DNA of 64,000 nucleotides from Thainema sp966674685 (GTDB lineage: Bacteria; Cyanobacteriota; Cyanobacteriia; Phormidesmidales; Phormidesmidaceae), in the NCBI GenBank assembly GCA_966674685.1, contig CBKWJC010000021.1, positions 1 through 64,000 on the forward strand, read 5' to 3'. Positions 53,545 through 63,170 of the stretch are shown one piece after another. Below the pieces are notes generated by a model. That model worked only from the letters and a program-made list of their open reading frames with translations, searched no databases and was not told where the DNA came from. Within the stretch, counting starts at the first letter, position 1; the number at the start of each line of letters is the position of its first letter. Position numbers and translations under genes: made by a program.

Positions 53545-53790
53545 ATGTTCTTATTGCATCAACCCTCCAACAGCTTGGTCGAAATTTTAGAACTAAACAA
53601 CCTTTGGAATCCTCTATCTGAACGGGTAATTGGTCGTTTCCACGCAGGGGAAGAGCTACAAGATCCAGAACCATTCACCAAATCTCATCTCACATTTCCT
53701 TCTGGAGAATCGCTGCCTCTATGCTGGATGGATGCTGATTATCGAGAGCATTTGGGAAAGGCGTGTCAACAAGTTTCCTTGACTCGTTAA
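53545..53790 (+). CDS. Small conserved-type protein (81 aa)
   Basis: AAGGAGA lies six bases before the ATG. The sequence MFLLHQPSNSLVEILELNNL continues with LSERVIGRFHAGEELQDPEP and LTFPSGESLPLCWMDADYRE. It has no membrane span. The RFHAGEELQDPE segment recalls a short family found in other cyanobacteria, from memory; function unknown. Confidence 0.75.
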   Translation: MFLLHQPSNSLVEILELNNLWNPLSERVIGRFHAGEELQDPEPFTKSHLTFPSGESLPLCWMDADYREHLGKACQQVSLTR

Positions 53791-53816
53791 CGCTACCAGT
53801 AGCGAAGCCGCGTGCA

Positions 53817-53871
53817 TAAATCATTTGGGGTGGTGCGGGCGCTGCTCACACTGCCCCAAGCTATTACCTTC
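53817..53871 (+). repeat. Degenerate family 3 element (copy C)
   Basis: ATAAATCATTTGGGGTGGTG, CGGGCGCTGCTCACACTGCC and CTATTACCT correspond to the core of the elements at 17650 and 34434, with several mismatches in both arms. Confidence 0.6.
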
Positions 53872-53897
53872 TCATGCCAAATTCATTGGTCAAAACA

Positions 53898-53952
53898 GTT
53901 TTTGTTGTTTGTGAAAGTCAGGCACAGCCTGACTTTCACAAACAACAAAAAC
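53898..53952. terminator. Long perfect hairpin with T run
   Basis: A 26-bp arm beginning GTTTTTGTTGTTTGTGAAAG pairs fully with its complement around the loop ACA; eight T follow shortly after on the plus strand. It lies between the 81-residue gene and the convergent HD gene. Confidence 0.75.
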
Positions 53953-54094
53953 CGTTTTTTTTACGCTTTTTTAGTCGGATTCAGGTTGAATCTCTACAGC
54001 CTCTACAGCCCTTGGCTCCCTTTATACAGCCCTCGACAGCCTCAAACCCCTCGCTCCTCACTCCTCTCGCCTCACGTCAAAAGGAGCAACAGAA

Positions 54095-56623
54095 TCAACT
54101 CTTCAACGCCGACTTGGGATAGGGAATCCGCTGGTGATTGTACTGCTGCCATACTTTGACGAAGATATTGGCAATAGTGGTCATATCGTCGCGGCTCAGC
54201 CCAGAATCGATCAGCTGATCGTCTTTCCAACGAGCACGCAGAATGCGGTTAACCATTGCTAGAGCTTCTTCAGGGCTGGCGTCTTTTAGCGATCGCAATG
54301 CCGCCTCACAGGAATCGGCCAGCATAACAATTCCGGTTTCGCGAGACTGGGGAATTGGTCCGTCATAGCGAAAGTCCTGCTCATTCACGATAATTGTGGG
54401 ATTGGCTTCGGCCTGCTGTTGTGCTTGGTGATAGAAGTAGGTGATCAGCATGGCTCCTTGGTGCTCCGGAATAAAGGCGCGCACGGCTTTGGGCAAACGA
54501 CATTTCTTCGCCATCACGATGCCTTCTGTGACGTGTTTTTTAATGATGGCAGCGCTCTTCCACGGGTCGTTAATTTCATCGTGCTTATTCGGGCCACCCA
54601 TCTGGTTTTCGATAAAGCCCAGCGGGTCGTGCATTTTGCCAATGTCGTGGTAGAGCGTGCCCGCCCGCACCAGTTCCACGTTGCAGTTCAGCGCTCGCGC
54701 CGCCGCTTCAGCCAGGGAGGCAACAAACATGGTGTGCTGGAATGTCCCTGGAGCCTCGGATGCTAGTCGTTTCAGTAGGGGACGATTGGGATTAGAGAGT
54801 TCGGCTAACCGAATGGCGGTGACTAAATCAAATACATGTTCGAGATATGGACTGATACCCAGGGCAATAACGCTCCAGGCTAAGCCAATAAAGCCATGCC
54901 AGGCTGAATTGGCAATCAGTAAATACCAAATAGGACTGCTGCCGCCCATAACAATCAACGTCAGCAACAGATACACAACGGCTTGCGTGAGTCCTACGGC
55001 TCCACCGAGTAGCGCTAGCTCTTCTCGCGATCGCAACCGTCCTGCCATGATGCCGCCGATGATACCGCCTGCCACTGACGCGATAAACGGCACCATGCTC
55101 AACTCCAAACCAATGGGTATCAGCACCGACAGCAACCCCACGACGGTTACGCTGAGGATCGAGCCATAAAAACTGCCCGTCAAAAGACCCACGGCTGGCA
55201 GGGTGATTAGCGAGCTATTAGCGATCGCAAGCACAGGCGTGCTGAGCGTCAGCAGCGCAATCAAAATATGGTCGCGGCGGCGTAAGCCTGAATGAAAAGT
55301 TTGTTCGACCCAGAGAAATAGCGTTACTGAACCTGCGATCGCAATGCCAAAGCCAACAAAGCCAATCCAGTTCACGCCCCGACGGCTGAGGCCAAAGTAA
55401 TCGAGGACGACAAACGTTTCCTGATCAATTTCTTCCCCCGCCGTAACGATAGTGCTGCCCTCCTGCACAGTATACTGAACCGGATCAACAGCTTGGGCTG
55501 CTCGTTTCGCCGCGATCCGAGTCTGTTCTGGATCTTCAATTAAATTAGGCTTCAGCGTCGCCAAAATCAGTTCCGAGGCAAAAAACTGGGCCTGATCAGG
55601 AATCGTCGCTTTCACCTGAAGCTCAACTGCTCTTCGCAAAATCGGCTCAGGCGTACCATACGCAATGCCCTGGGCCAACATTCGCTGGGCCGTATCGCGA
55701 ATGGCCGTGCGTACCGATTGCCACTCAGACGGCGATAGGTTGAGCAGCGTTGTGCTGTAGACAGAAGCGGGTATTTTGGGATCAATCTTTTTAAGCCGCT
55801 CAACCACGTCAGCATACTGCTGGCGAGCCTGTGCGATCGCGGTATCCACGGTCTGCATATCTTCTGCGGATGCACGGCGATAGTAGCTACTCAACTCCCG
55901 CAAAGCCTGCTGTGATGCAGCAGCGGAAAACGGAGAGCCAGCACCTTCACGGTCATCACTACCAGCCACAGACTCTTCTCGATTGGCCTGCCGCAATGCC
56001 GCAGCCCGCAGTCTGCGCCAATCCCATTCCTCAATCTGCCGCAAATACTCTTGCGTTTCGGTTGAGAGAACTGCCGTAGACACAAAAGGCAATGCTCCAG
56101 CATCCTGGCGGAGCTGAGTGCCCTCATTTAGCAGCCGCTGCAGCTGATCCAAGATTGCCTGATTCGCAGCCTGATCAATCATCAGGATTTTCAGCGATCC
56201 GTTTTCAGCGGCCCGTCGCTTCTCAGCAGTAGCCGATTCATCCGTCACAATTGCACTATCGGGTGCCACAAAGGTTTGCGGTGCCGTTGTGCCAATGGCC
56301 AGCTTCGGTTCGTTATAAAAGCGCTGACCAATCGCCGCCGTCAAAACAACCACCGTTACTGCGGCTGTCGCCCACGTTGAAGTAGAGGATGGACGTGAAT
56401 GCGGCGTTGATTTCTTAGGAAAATTATAGTTTGGTGGGGGAGGCTGTTTACCGCGATAGTGAGCCGTAGGACGGTTGACATCAAGCAGTAGCGTTCGTCC
56501 CCGTCGCTGAAGCCGCTCCCAAGAATCACGCAGCTTACCTGCACTCAAAAATTGAAGTGAATGATGGCTAGCTTGCTGCCGCCACTGGTTGACCTGCTTC
56601 GTGAATAATTGGTGTTTTTTCAT
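54095..56623 (-). CDS. 7TM HD-domain phosphodiesterase (PgpH type)
   Basis: An 842-residue membrane protein. A cytoplasmic N-terminal tail and one helix (TWATAAVTVVVLTAAIG, about 82-100) precede an extracytoplasmic 7TMR-HDED-type domain (about 110-420) with TVQEGSTIVTAGEEIDQETF, then about seven membrane helices (430-640) and a cytoplasmic HD domain. The metal site shows HTMFVASLAEAA, GTLYHDIGKM, EHQGAMLITYFYHQ and DSCEAALRSL. PgpH-type enzymes hydrolyse cyclic di-AMP to pApA and so affect osmotic and potassium balance. I chose the ATG at 56623; a TTG at 56641 is also possible. Confidence 0.93.
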   Translation of the reverse strand: MKKHQLFTKQVNQWRQQASHHSLQFLSAGKLRDSWERLQRRGRTLLLDVNRPTAHYRGKQPPPPNYNFPKKSTPHSRPSSTSTWATAAVTVVVLTAAIGQRFYNEPKLAIGTTAPQTFVAPDSAIVTDESATAEKRRAAENGSLKILMIDQAANQAILDQLQRLLNEGTQLRQDAGALPFVSTAVLSTETQEYLRQIEEWDWRRLRAAALRQANREESVAGSDDREGAGSPFSAAASQQALRELSSYYRRASAEDMQTVDTAIAQARQQYADVVERLKKIDPKIPASVYSTTLLNLSPSEWQSVRTAIRDTAQRMLAQGIAYGTPEPILRRAVELQVKATIPDQAQFFASELILATLKPNLIEDPEQTRIAAKRAAQAVDPVQYTVQEGSTIVTAGEEIDQETFVVLDYFGLSRRGVNWIGFVGFGIAIAGSVTLFLWVEQTFHSGLRRRDHILIALLTLSTPVLAIANSSLITLPAVGLLTGSFYGSILSVTVVGLLSVLIPIGLELSMVPFIASVAGGIIGGIMAGRLRSREELALLGGAVGLTQAVVYLLLTLIVMGGSSPIWYLLIANSAWHGFIGLAWSVIALGISPYLEHVFDLVTAIRLAELSNPNRPLLKRLASEAPGTFQHTMFVASLAEAAARALNCNVELVRAGTLYHDIGKMHDPLGFIENQMGGPNKHDEINDPWKSAAIIKKHVTEGIVMAKKCRLPKAVRAFIPEHQGAMLITYFYHQAQQQAEANPTIIVNEQDFRYDGPIPQSRETGIVMLADSCEAALRSLKDASPEEALAMVNRILRARWKDDQLIDSGLSRDDMTTIANIFVKVWQQYNHQRIPYPKSALKS

Positions 56624-56939
56624 CACCCTATCAGTGCTCAATCGACGAGCAGAGTCATCATCAGATACAAGTTATGAGAGATTTGATTGCCGTGGCACAT
56701 TTCAGCAGAGAGTGTTCTAACGATGCTCTAGATGAACACAGTACTGACGCAGATTAACTTATTGAACTGTGATGATTCTAGCTACCTGCCTTTTCTGTCG
56801 TTGATGAATGGCTGAATACCTGATGATGATGTGCACCTTGATCTACGCAGTGTGACAAACACTTCCTATATATTATATCGAAGTAGTTTATGTGACGTGA
56901 GGGGAACTAGATATGTCCTATCCAATACAGTCTTGCACA
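56624..56939. other. 316-bp gap upstream of the HD gene
   Basis: No gene or repeat beyond a short GACGTGAGGGGAA low-complexity word near 56893. It should contain the promoter of the HD gene. Confidence 0.4.
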
Positions 56940-58961
56940 CTATTTGCGAGAACTGGCTTTGTTTTTAGACGATTTAGAGGAACGTGAGGATTTTGCTGTC
57001 GTTTTCGCTGGATTCGGCTCGACCGTTGGTACCGTAAAGTGAAACTGGCTACCCTGATCGCGACCGGGGGACTCCGCCCAGATTTCTCCGCCCAGTCCGG
57101 TAACAATTTGCCGACAAATAGCCAGCCCCAACCCTGTTCCCCCCGTGCTGCGGCGCAGTGCTCCCTCCTCTTGATAAAAACGGTCAAACACAAACTCTAG
57201 ACGCTGAGGTTCAATGCCACGGCCCGTGTCTGCAACCGTGATTTCTAGCATTTTGCCGCCATTGGGCTGTGCCTTAATCGTAATCACACCGTCTGCACTG
57301 GTGAATTTGCAGGCGTTATCGAGCAGTTTCGTCAGAACTTCTACCAGCCATTCTCCATCTGCTCGAATCAGCGGCAGTTTACTCGGCACATTCACTTCCA
57401 GCTTGGGGATATTATCTTGGGCTGTCCGGGCGCGTATGCTGCTGAGCGCTAAATCGATGCATTCCTGCACAGACAGGGGTTCCAGGTGCCATTCGATTCG
57501 CCCGCTTTCCAGTTGAGACAGGGTTAAAAAGTCCTGCACCAGTTTACGCATTCGTTCCGCATCCGACAGGGCTGAATTGAGCATCACTTGCTGTAGTTCT
57601 GGCGACATGTCAGGTTCCGTTGCCAAACTTTCTAGGCAAACCTGAATAGTCGATAGCGGCGTCCGTAACTCGTGGCCAGTAATGGCAATTAAATTGCTGC
57701 GGGTTCGATCCAGTGCTTCTAGCTGCTGATTGAGGTCTTCTAAGTTAGCGTAGGATTCGGCCTGAATGAGCGCAACCCCAAGCTGAGTTGCGATCGCATT
57801 GACCAGCGCCACTTCATCTCTTGTCCAAGAGTAGGGAGCAGGCTGACAGTGATGCAGCTCAATGACACCCAGAACGCGCCCTTTATATAGAATCGGCACG
57901 ATTAACCACGACCGAATCTGCCATTGATCAATCAGGTCTTGAACGGCGGTTAAATCGATATCCAGATCAGTCTGGGGCTGAGTCGTGTCGCTAATCGACA
58001 GCGCTTCATGCTGATCAATTACGTACTGAAACAGGGGATTATCCTCAAGCGGCCAGGTTTGAGCCTTCAACGACGGCACCTCATAACTGAGGTGTTCATG
58101 CTGAATCTGAGCGCTCGTCGTTCCCGCCTGATGGCGATACAAAATACAGCGGCACACATCTAGAGCTTGTCCCATCTCCGTCACGGCAATCCGAAAGATT
58201 TCGTCCGGATCAAGCGAACGACGAATCGCCGCAGTAATGGAGTTGATCAGCCGCTCTCGCTGCTCCTGGGCAGCAATCGAGCGATAGGCTTTGAGCAGCT
58301 TATACTGACCCGCTTGTAAATAGGTCACCAGTCGCTGGGCAAACGGGTCAGGATCGACATCCCGCAGACGTGGCTCTGGGGTGAGATAGCGCTGACGTGC
58401 GATCGCAATCTTGTCTTTTAGCTCTGGACGATAGCGCTGAATCCGCTCTAGTAAAATATTCGCCGCGTCATAGCTCGTAGCCGGATCAGACGTCCACACC
58501 CCATCAAAGCGCCGCACCTGATCCATCGCCAGTGGAGAAGACTTAGAAGTCTCAAACTCATCGGGTTGATCCAGTGAACCGTGATGCTCCCGACAAATCA
58601 AACAGGCCGTATACTGCTGCCCTACCACAACAAGATGCCACTCCTGAGACAGCATATCCTCAGGTTCAAATGCAACGGTCTCATATCCGTCCGAGCGATT
58701 TGCAAATTCCGTTTCAGGCGCAGCCAAAACATAAACCTGATCAGTAACATTGGCAATCCGCTCGTAGCGATGGGCTTCTTGACGATAGAATCGCTCGCGC
58801 TGAAAACTAGCGATAATCAAAGGCTGCTCAGACGTACTGGCCAACACTTGGTCTTCCATCGCATGAGACAGCGCCGTGAGCGACGACTTGAAATACATTT
58901 GAGGGCGCAGTTCAGGCCGCCTTTGCAGCAAGGCTTCCAAAACGGAAGTTGAAATCCTCAT
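56940..58961 (-). CDS. DICT- and GAF-domain sensor histidine kinase
   Basis: A 673-residue soluble kinase. The DICT-type sensory domain spans about 5-140 (STSVLEALLQRRPELRPQMY, LTALSHAMEDQVLA, LIIASFQRERFYRQEAHRYE). A central helical linker leads to a GAF domain (about 245-410; ALDVCRCILYRHQ). The His box is AITGHELRTPLSTIQ, and the ATPase domain has LLDNACKFTSADG, DTGRGIEPQ and GGTGLGLAICRQI. The C terminus is a basic Lys/Ser tail. The ATG at 58961 is the start that leaves the DICT domain complete. No response regulator is adjacent. Confidence 0.9.
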   Translation of the reverse strand: MRISTSVLEALLQRRPELRPQMYFKSSLTALSHAMEDQVLASTSEQPLIIASFQRERFYRQEAHRYERIANVTDQVYVLAAPETEFANRSDGYETVAFEPEDMLSQEWHLVVVGQQYTACLICREHHGSLDQPDEFETSKSSPLAMDQVRRFDGVWTSDPATSYDAANILLERIQRYRPELKDKIAIARQRYLTPEPRLRDVDPDPFAQRLVTYLQAGQYKLLKAYRSIAAQEQRERLINSITAAIRRSLDPDEIFRIAVTEMGQALDVCRCILYRHQAGTTSAQIQHEHLSYEVPSLKAQTWPLEDNPLFQYVIDQHEALSISDTTQPQTDLDIDLTAVQDLIDQWQIRSWLIVPILYKGRVLGVIELHHCQPAPYSWTRDEVALVNAIATQLGVALIQAESYANLEDLNQQLEALDRTRSNLIAITGHELRTPLSTIQVCLESLATEPDMSPELQQVMLNSALSDAERMRKLVQDFLTLSQLESGRIEWHLEPLSVQECIDLALSSIRARTAQDNIPKLEVNVPSKLPLIRADGEWLVEVLTKLLDNACKFTSADGVITIKAQPNGGKMLEITVADTGRGIEPQRLEFVFDRFYQEEGALRRSTGGTGLGLAICRQIVTGLGGEIWAESPGRDQGSQFHFTVPTVEPNPAKTTAKSSRSSKSSKNKASSRK

Positions 58962-59668
58962 GGATAGTCTCGATGAATCGACTGGCATAGATGATTTGCA
59001 TCTTGCACTCGGCATTTCGCAGAATACCGAATTGGCGTTTCGGCTAAGCAACGTGCAAAACTTGAATCGGGAAACTCAAAGAAATGGCTCACGATGGTGC
59101 ACGAAAAAGTCGCAACCCAAAGCAGCCTTTGAAATCATAGAGGAATATCAATCACTGTACCTCTCCTCCAGGGATCATTCGGAATTAGCTCATAATCGCA
59201 CTAAATCTGTTGACGAAGACCAAACTGTAACTTCTAAACAGCAAGCAGTGCAAATCTTGAGTGCATACCCTGCATAAAAGCGCCTGATACCTCCGAACTT
59301 AAATTCAGGTCTTGCTTAATCTGGCTATCAATTGTGATGTTGGGGTGGTGTCCCCACATCACAATTCATACTTAAAATCAGCAATCCCCAATTTCAGACT
59401 ACGTTATCTAGATGCTATCCAGACCGTATTACCCTGTTTTCTATTTTGAGTCAAAACGGGACGATTTGTAGATTATCCCGCCAGAACTCACAGTTCATAT
59501 TCCAGCTCAAGCCCAAAGAATCATTTTGGGCAGATCAGCCATAACCATTTGTAAACGTTAAAGTTTGACCGCAGGTTAGCTAAGGCAGAAAGCAGACTTG
59601 CTACAGTAGTGAGGCCAGGGATGATTTGTGAAAAAGCGCGAATCGACTACTCACTAAAGGTAACTGAG
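58962..59668. other. Divergent gap between kinase and Cache-HAMP genes
   Basis: 707 bp without a supported gene; a 105-residue plus frame (58960-59277) lacks a binding site. A hairpin with arms AATTGTGATG and CATCACAATT lies at 59330-59366. Confidence 0.5.
59330..59366. repeat. Short intergenic hairpin
   Basis: AATTGTGATG-T-TGGGG pairs with CCCCA-CATCACAATT around a short loop. It resembles the other intergenic hairpins; no second copy was seen. Confidence 0.45.
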
Positions 59669-61198
59669 ATGATTGAGCCTGCTCCCTCCGCTACAGATCC
59701 TCGATCCGGCCTGCCTCACGCATCCAGTTCGTCTACAGCCAATTCATCCTTAGCCTCACTTCCAAATGCAGCACACCCCTCCGTTGGGAACCCCCATAGC
59801 CGCTTTCTATCTATCCGCTGGACACTCCCAGTGCTACTTATCGTGCCGCTGGTCTGTGGCGTAGGTCTCACGGGTTTCTTAGCGTTTCGTAATGGTCAAA
59901 GAGCCGTTAGCGATCTAGCACAGCAGCTCCAGCATTCAACCAAAGGCAATGTTGAATCACAGCTTACAAGTTATCTACACCGTCCACAGCAGCTCAACCA
60001 GATCAACGGCGAAGCGCTTCAATCTGGATTAATTGATGCCCAGAATTTAGATGCGCTGGGCACATACCTATGGCAGCAAATGCAGACGTTTGATGTGCCA
60101 TACCTCTCTTGGACAGCCGCTAACGGCAATTTCGTCGGTGCAGGCATATATCGTGATGCGGCCCTGATTGAATTGCTAGCCAATCAAACCAATCCGGGTA
60201 TTCTCTACTCCTACAACACGAATGCCCAAGGAGAACGAACAACCCTTTATCAGCAAGATGGCGGAAATGGGTCTGTAGTTTATAACCCCCGAGCTGAAGT
60301 GTCTTACCAAGCCGCTGAGCAATCAGGTCAAGCCATCTGGAGCAGAGATGAGTGGGATGATGCTCCAGAAATTCTAGTCATTTCTACCAGTCAACCTGTT
60401 TATACCGATACAGGAACGCTCATGGGCGTACTCAATGTAGATTTGAAGCTGGGGGCAATTAGCGATTATCTTAACCAGCTTCAGTTACCGTCATCCGCTC
60501 GGATTTTCATTGTAGACAGCGATGGTTTACTGGTGGCTAATTCCGGTGATGCTCAGCCCTATATGATTATGAATAGCAGGGCTGTTCCCATTTCTCCTGA
60601 AAATAGCTCCGACCCGCTGATTCAGGCCACAGCCCGCTTCTTGAAGGAAAAGACTGATATCGGTCTGCTGTCCTCTAATCAAGTGCATCACTTTACTGCT
60701 GAGGGGGAACGGCAATATGTGTCAGCGTTTCCGTGGCAAGACCGAGCTGGGCTGAATTGGTGGGTTGTAACGGTCGTGCCCCGATCTGAACTGATGCATC
60801 ATGTTGATAAGACAGTCCAGCATACGCTCCTCGTGGGTGGCAGCATCACGGCGGGTGCAGCATTGCTGGGTGTCTTGCTGTCTCTTTGGATTGTGCGCCC
60901 GATTCGACGCCTCAATGAGGCCGCTTCTGAGATGAAGCAAGAACGCTACCAGCATGGTGGACTGAGTGATATTGCTGAGCGCCCTGATGAATTGGGACTT
61001 TTGGCTGAGCTGTTTGAAGACATGGCGTTTGTGATCACGAGTCGGCAACAAAGTTTAGCGGATCAAGTTGCTGATTTGCAGGCCGAAATGAGTGAAGCTA
61101 GCTCTGTGACGCTCTCTACCGACCTCAATGCGTTTACTAAAGTGCTCCAGCATTCTAAAGATGTGCGGCGAACTATTCAACGCCAGCAGCAGCCGTAG
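59669..61198 (+). CDS. Double-Cache, HAMP-domain membrane sensor without output domain
   Basis: A 509-residue membrane protein. After a Ser/Pro-rich cytoplasmic tail, helix 1 (LPVLLIVPLVCGVGLTGFLA, about 52-72) leads to a periplasmic dCache-like region (about 75-370; VPYLSWTAANGNFVGAG, IFIVDSDGLLVANS, LNWWVVTVVPRSEL). Helix 2 (SITAGAALLGVLLSLWIV) is followed by HAMP (RPIRRLNEAASEM) and a coiled coil, then the protein stops. No kinase, cyclase, GGDEF or methyl-accepting domain follows. It may signal through a separate partner or be a truncated receptor. The ATG at 59669 has AAAGG/GAG just upstream; a GTG at 59609 is also open. Confidence 0.85.
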   Translation: MIEPAPSATDPRSGLPHASSSSTANSSLASLPNAAHPSVGNPHSRFLSIRWTLPVLLIVPLVCGVGLTGFLAFRNGQRAVSDLAQQLQHSTKGNVESQLTSYLHRPQQLNQINGEALQSGLIDAQNLDALGTYLWQQMQTFDVPYLSWTAANGNFVGAGIYRDAALIELLANQTNPGILYSYNTNAQGERTTLYQQDGGNGSVVYNPRAEVSYQAAEQSGQAIWSRDEWDDAPEILVISTSQPVYTDTGTLMGVLNVDLKLGAISDYLNQLQLPSSARIFIVDSDGLLVANSGDAQPYMIMNSRAVPISPENSSDPLIQATARFLKEKTDIGLLSSNQVHHFTAEGERQYVSAFPWQDRAGLNWWVVTVVPRSELMHHVDKTVQHTLLVGGSITAGAALLGVLLSLWIVRPIRRLNEAASEMKQERYQHGGLSDIAERPDELGLLAELFEDMAFVITSRQQSLADQVADLQAEMSEASSVTLSTDLNAFTKVLQHSKDVRRTIQRQQQP

Positions 61199-61525
61199 GC
61201 ATTGATACAGCTTGATTCTTGTTTGACACAGATGCTTTGATCAAATCTCAGAACCAATACGTTGCAGTTTTTTGAGGTTATCAGTAAATTTTGGGGCAAA
61301 TTTCCGGTTCAAGTGCCGCTTTCTTGGTAAAAATGACCGTATGAACTCATAGCAATCTCGGATAAAATCCAGGTTGCTGCCGATTTGTGATGGCTTTAGA
61401 GTTGCTTATACGGTGGTTAGCGGATTAGCTAGCTCTCCTGTCTATCGCTTATCGGGGGATATGCGATCGCAATTTGAACCACGATTTGTACCACTAGTCC
61501 TCCAGTAAATCTATTTGGGAACACT
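61199..61525. other. 327-bp gap before the phosphohexomutase gene
   Basis: No gene, repeat or hairpin seen apart from one HIP1 site. It probably contains the promoter of the mutase gene. Confidence 0.4.
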
Positions 61526-63010
61526 ATGGCGGCTCCAACCTCATTTGCAACCCTGGCGCAAAAAGAGATCAAATTTGGCACAGATGGTTGGCGAGGCGTG
61601 ATAGCAGCGGATTTTACATTCGCTCGCGTTGCCCACGTTGCCCCAATTGCAGCAGATGTGCTGGCTCAAGTCTATGGCGAAATGACGGGTAGCCGCACCG
61701 TAGTTGTGGGCTATGATCGCCGTTTCCTGTCACCTGAATTTGCCCAAACGGCAGCAGAAGCCATTCAAGCGGCAGGGTTTGATGTGATGCTAGCGGAGCA
61801 GTTTGCGCCAACGCCAGCCTTTAGCTGGGCCGCCAAGGATCTGGGAGCCTTGGGAGCGGTGGTGATCACGGCAAGTCATAATCCGGCTGCTTATTCGGGA
61901 TTTAAGGTCAAAAGCGCGCTGGGCGGATCGGTGCCACCGGAAGTGACGCAAAAGATTGAAGAGCGGCTAGATGTGCCTATAGAACCCCGCACACCAGGTT
62001 CACTACAAACGTTTGACCCCTGGCCGAGCTACTGCAATGCGCTGCGCTCCAGGGTCGATATTGAAGGAATTAAAGCTGCAATTCTCAGAGAGACGGCAAT
62101 GCCGAACGCATCGCAAAAGCTCACAGTCTTTGCCGATGTTATGCACGGGGCAGCAGCGGGCGGACTGGCTAAGCTGCTGGGTACCACCGTACATGAGCTG
62201 CATGGCGATCCAGATCCACTCTTTGAAGGGGGCGCACCGGAACCCCTGCCCAAGTATCTGGGCAAATTTTTGGAAACAATTCGCACCTATGAAAAAGCGG
62301 ATGACGAATTAGTCGTGGGACTCGTCTTTGATGGTGATAGCGATCGCATCGCCGCTGTTGATGGCAACGGCACATTTCTCAGCTCTCAGATTTTAATTCC
62401 GGTGCTGATTGAGCATTTGTCTACTCGGCGGGACTATCACGGTGAAGTGGTCAAAACCATTAGCGGCTCTGATCTGATTCCCCGGATTGCTCAGCATTAC
62501 GGGCTAGATTTGCACCAGACGCCAATTGGCTACAAATACATCGCCGACCGGATGACGGAAGCTCATGTGCTAATTGGTGGCGAAGAATCCGGTGGAGTCG
62601 GCTACGGACATCACATTCCTGAGCGTGACGCGCTGCTGTCAGCGCTGTATGTGCTGGAAGCTGTGCTGAAATCCGGTGAGGACTTAAGCGATATCTATAA
62701 GCGACTGCAAAATCAGGTCGGCTTTCACTCAGAATACGACCGGATTGATTTACCCCTCGCCAGTATGGATGTGCGGGCCAAGCTGATTGAAACGCTGGAG
62801 TCGGAACCCCTGCAATCAGTGAACGGCAAAGCCGTCACGGACTGTCTGACAATTGATGGCTACAAGTTTCGCTTAGAAGACGACAGTTGGCTGTTGATCC
62901 GCTTCAGCGGTACGGAACCCGTTCTGCGGCTCTACTGTGAAGCTAAAGATAGGGAAACCGTGCATCAAACGCTGAAATGGGCTGAACAGTGGGCGAAATC
63001 GATTGCTTAA
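61526..63010 (+). CDS. Alpha-D-phosphohexomutase (phosphoglucomutase/phosphomannomutase family)
   Basis: A 494-residue enzyme. The phosphoserine loop is VITASHNPAAYSGFK, the metal loop VFDGDSDRIAAVDGNG, the sugar-binding loop GGEESGGVGYGHHIPERDA and the phosphate-binding loop RFSGTEPVLRLY, in the canonical four-domain order. It starts FGTDGWRGVIAADFTF. The EESGG-type sugar loop fits enzymes that act on glucose or mannose 1- and 6-phosphates, so it could feed glycogen synthesis (glgA is in the window) or sugar nucleotides for the exopolysaccharide genes. Exact specificity cannot be read by eye. Confidence 0.92.
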   Translation: MAAPTSFATLAQKEIKFGTDGWRGVIAADFTFARVAHVAPIAADVLAQVYGEMTGSRTVVVGYDRRFLSPEFAQTAAEAIQAAGFDVMLAEQFAPTPAFSWAAKDLGALGAVVITASHNPAAYSGFKVKSALGGSVPPEVTQKIEERLDVPIEPRTPGSLQTFDPWPSYCNALRSRVDIEGIKAAILRETAMPNASQKLTVFADVMHGAAAGGLAKLLGTTVHELHGDPDPLFEGGAPEPLPKYLGKFLETIRTYEKADDELVVGLVFDGDSDRIAAVDGNGTFLSSQILIPVLIEHLSTRRDYHGEVVKTISGSDLIPRIAQHYGLDLHQTPIGYKYIADRMTEAHVLIGGEESGGVGYGHHIPERDALLSALYVLEAVLKSGEDLSDIYKRLQNQVGFHSEYDRIDLPLASMDVRAKLIETLESEPLQSVNGKAVTDCLTIDGYKFRLEDDSWLLIRFSGTEPVLRLYCEAKDRETVHQTLKWAEQWAKSIA

Positions 63011-63170
63011 CGGGTGAAGTTACTAGCCTCGCAGGCTTGCACCTTACCAATCTAAAACTTGAAGCAGATAGCTTGCTGCGGCGTTGCAGTGGTGAACTGT
63101 CAGTGGTGGGTTTGAGAAAAGATGCGAGCAACACACGCAACATGATCTGCAACGGGAGTAAACACTAATT

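Larger units (their letters stand above)
53791..54094. other. Repeat-filled gap before the HD-domain gene stop
   Basis: Holds a degenerate family 3 copy (53817-53871), a strong hairpin (53898-53952) and a low-complexity tract (CTACAGCCTCTACAGCCC, ACTCCTCTCGCCTCACGTC) at 53985-54080. Frames at 53812-54159 and 53874-54122 read through these repeats and are not genes. Confidence 0.65.
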
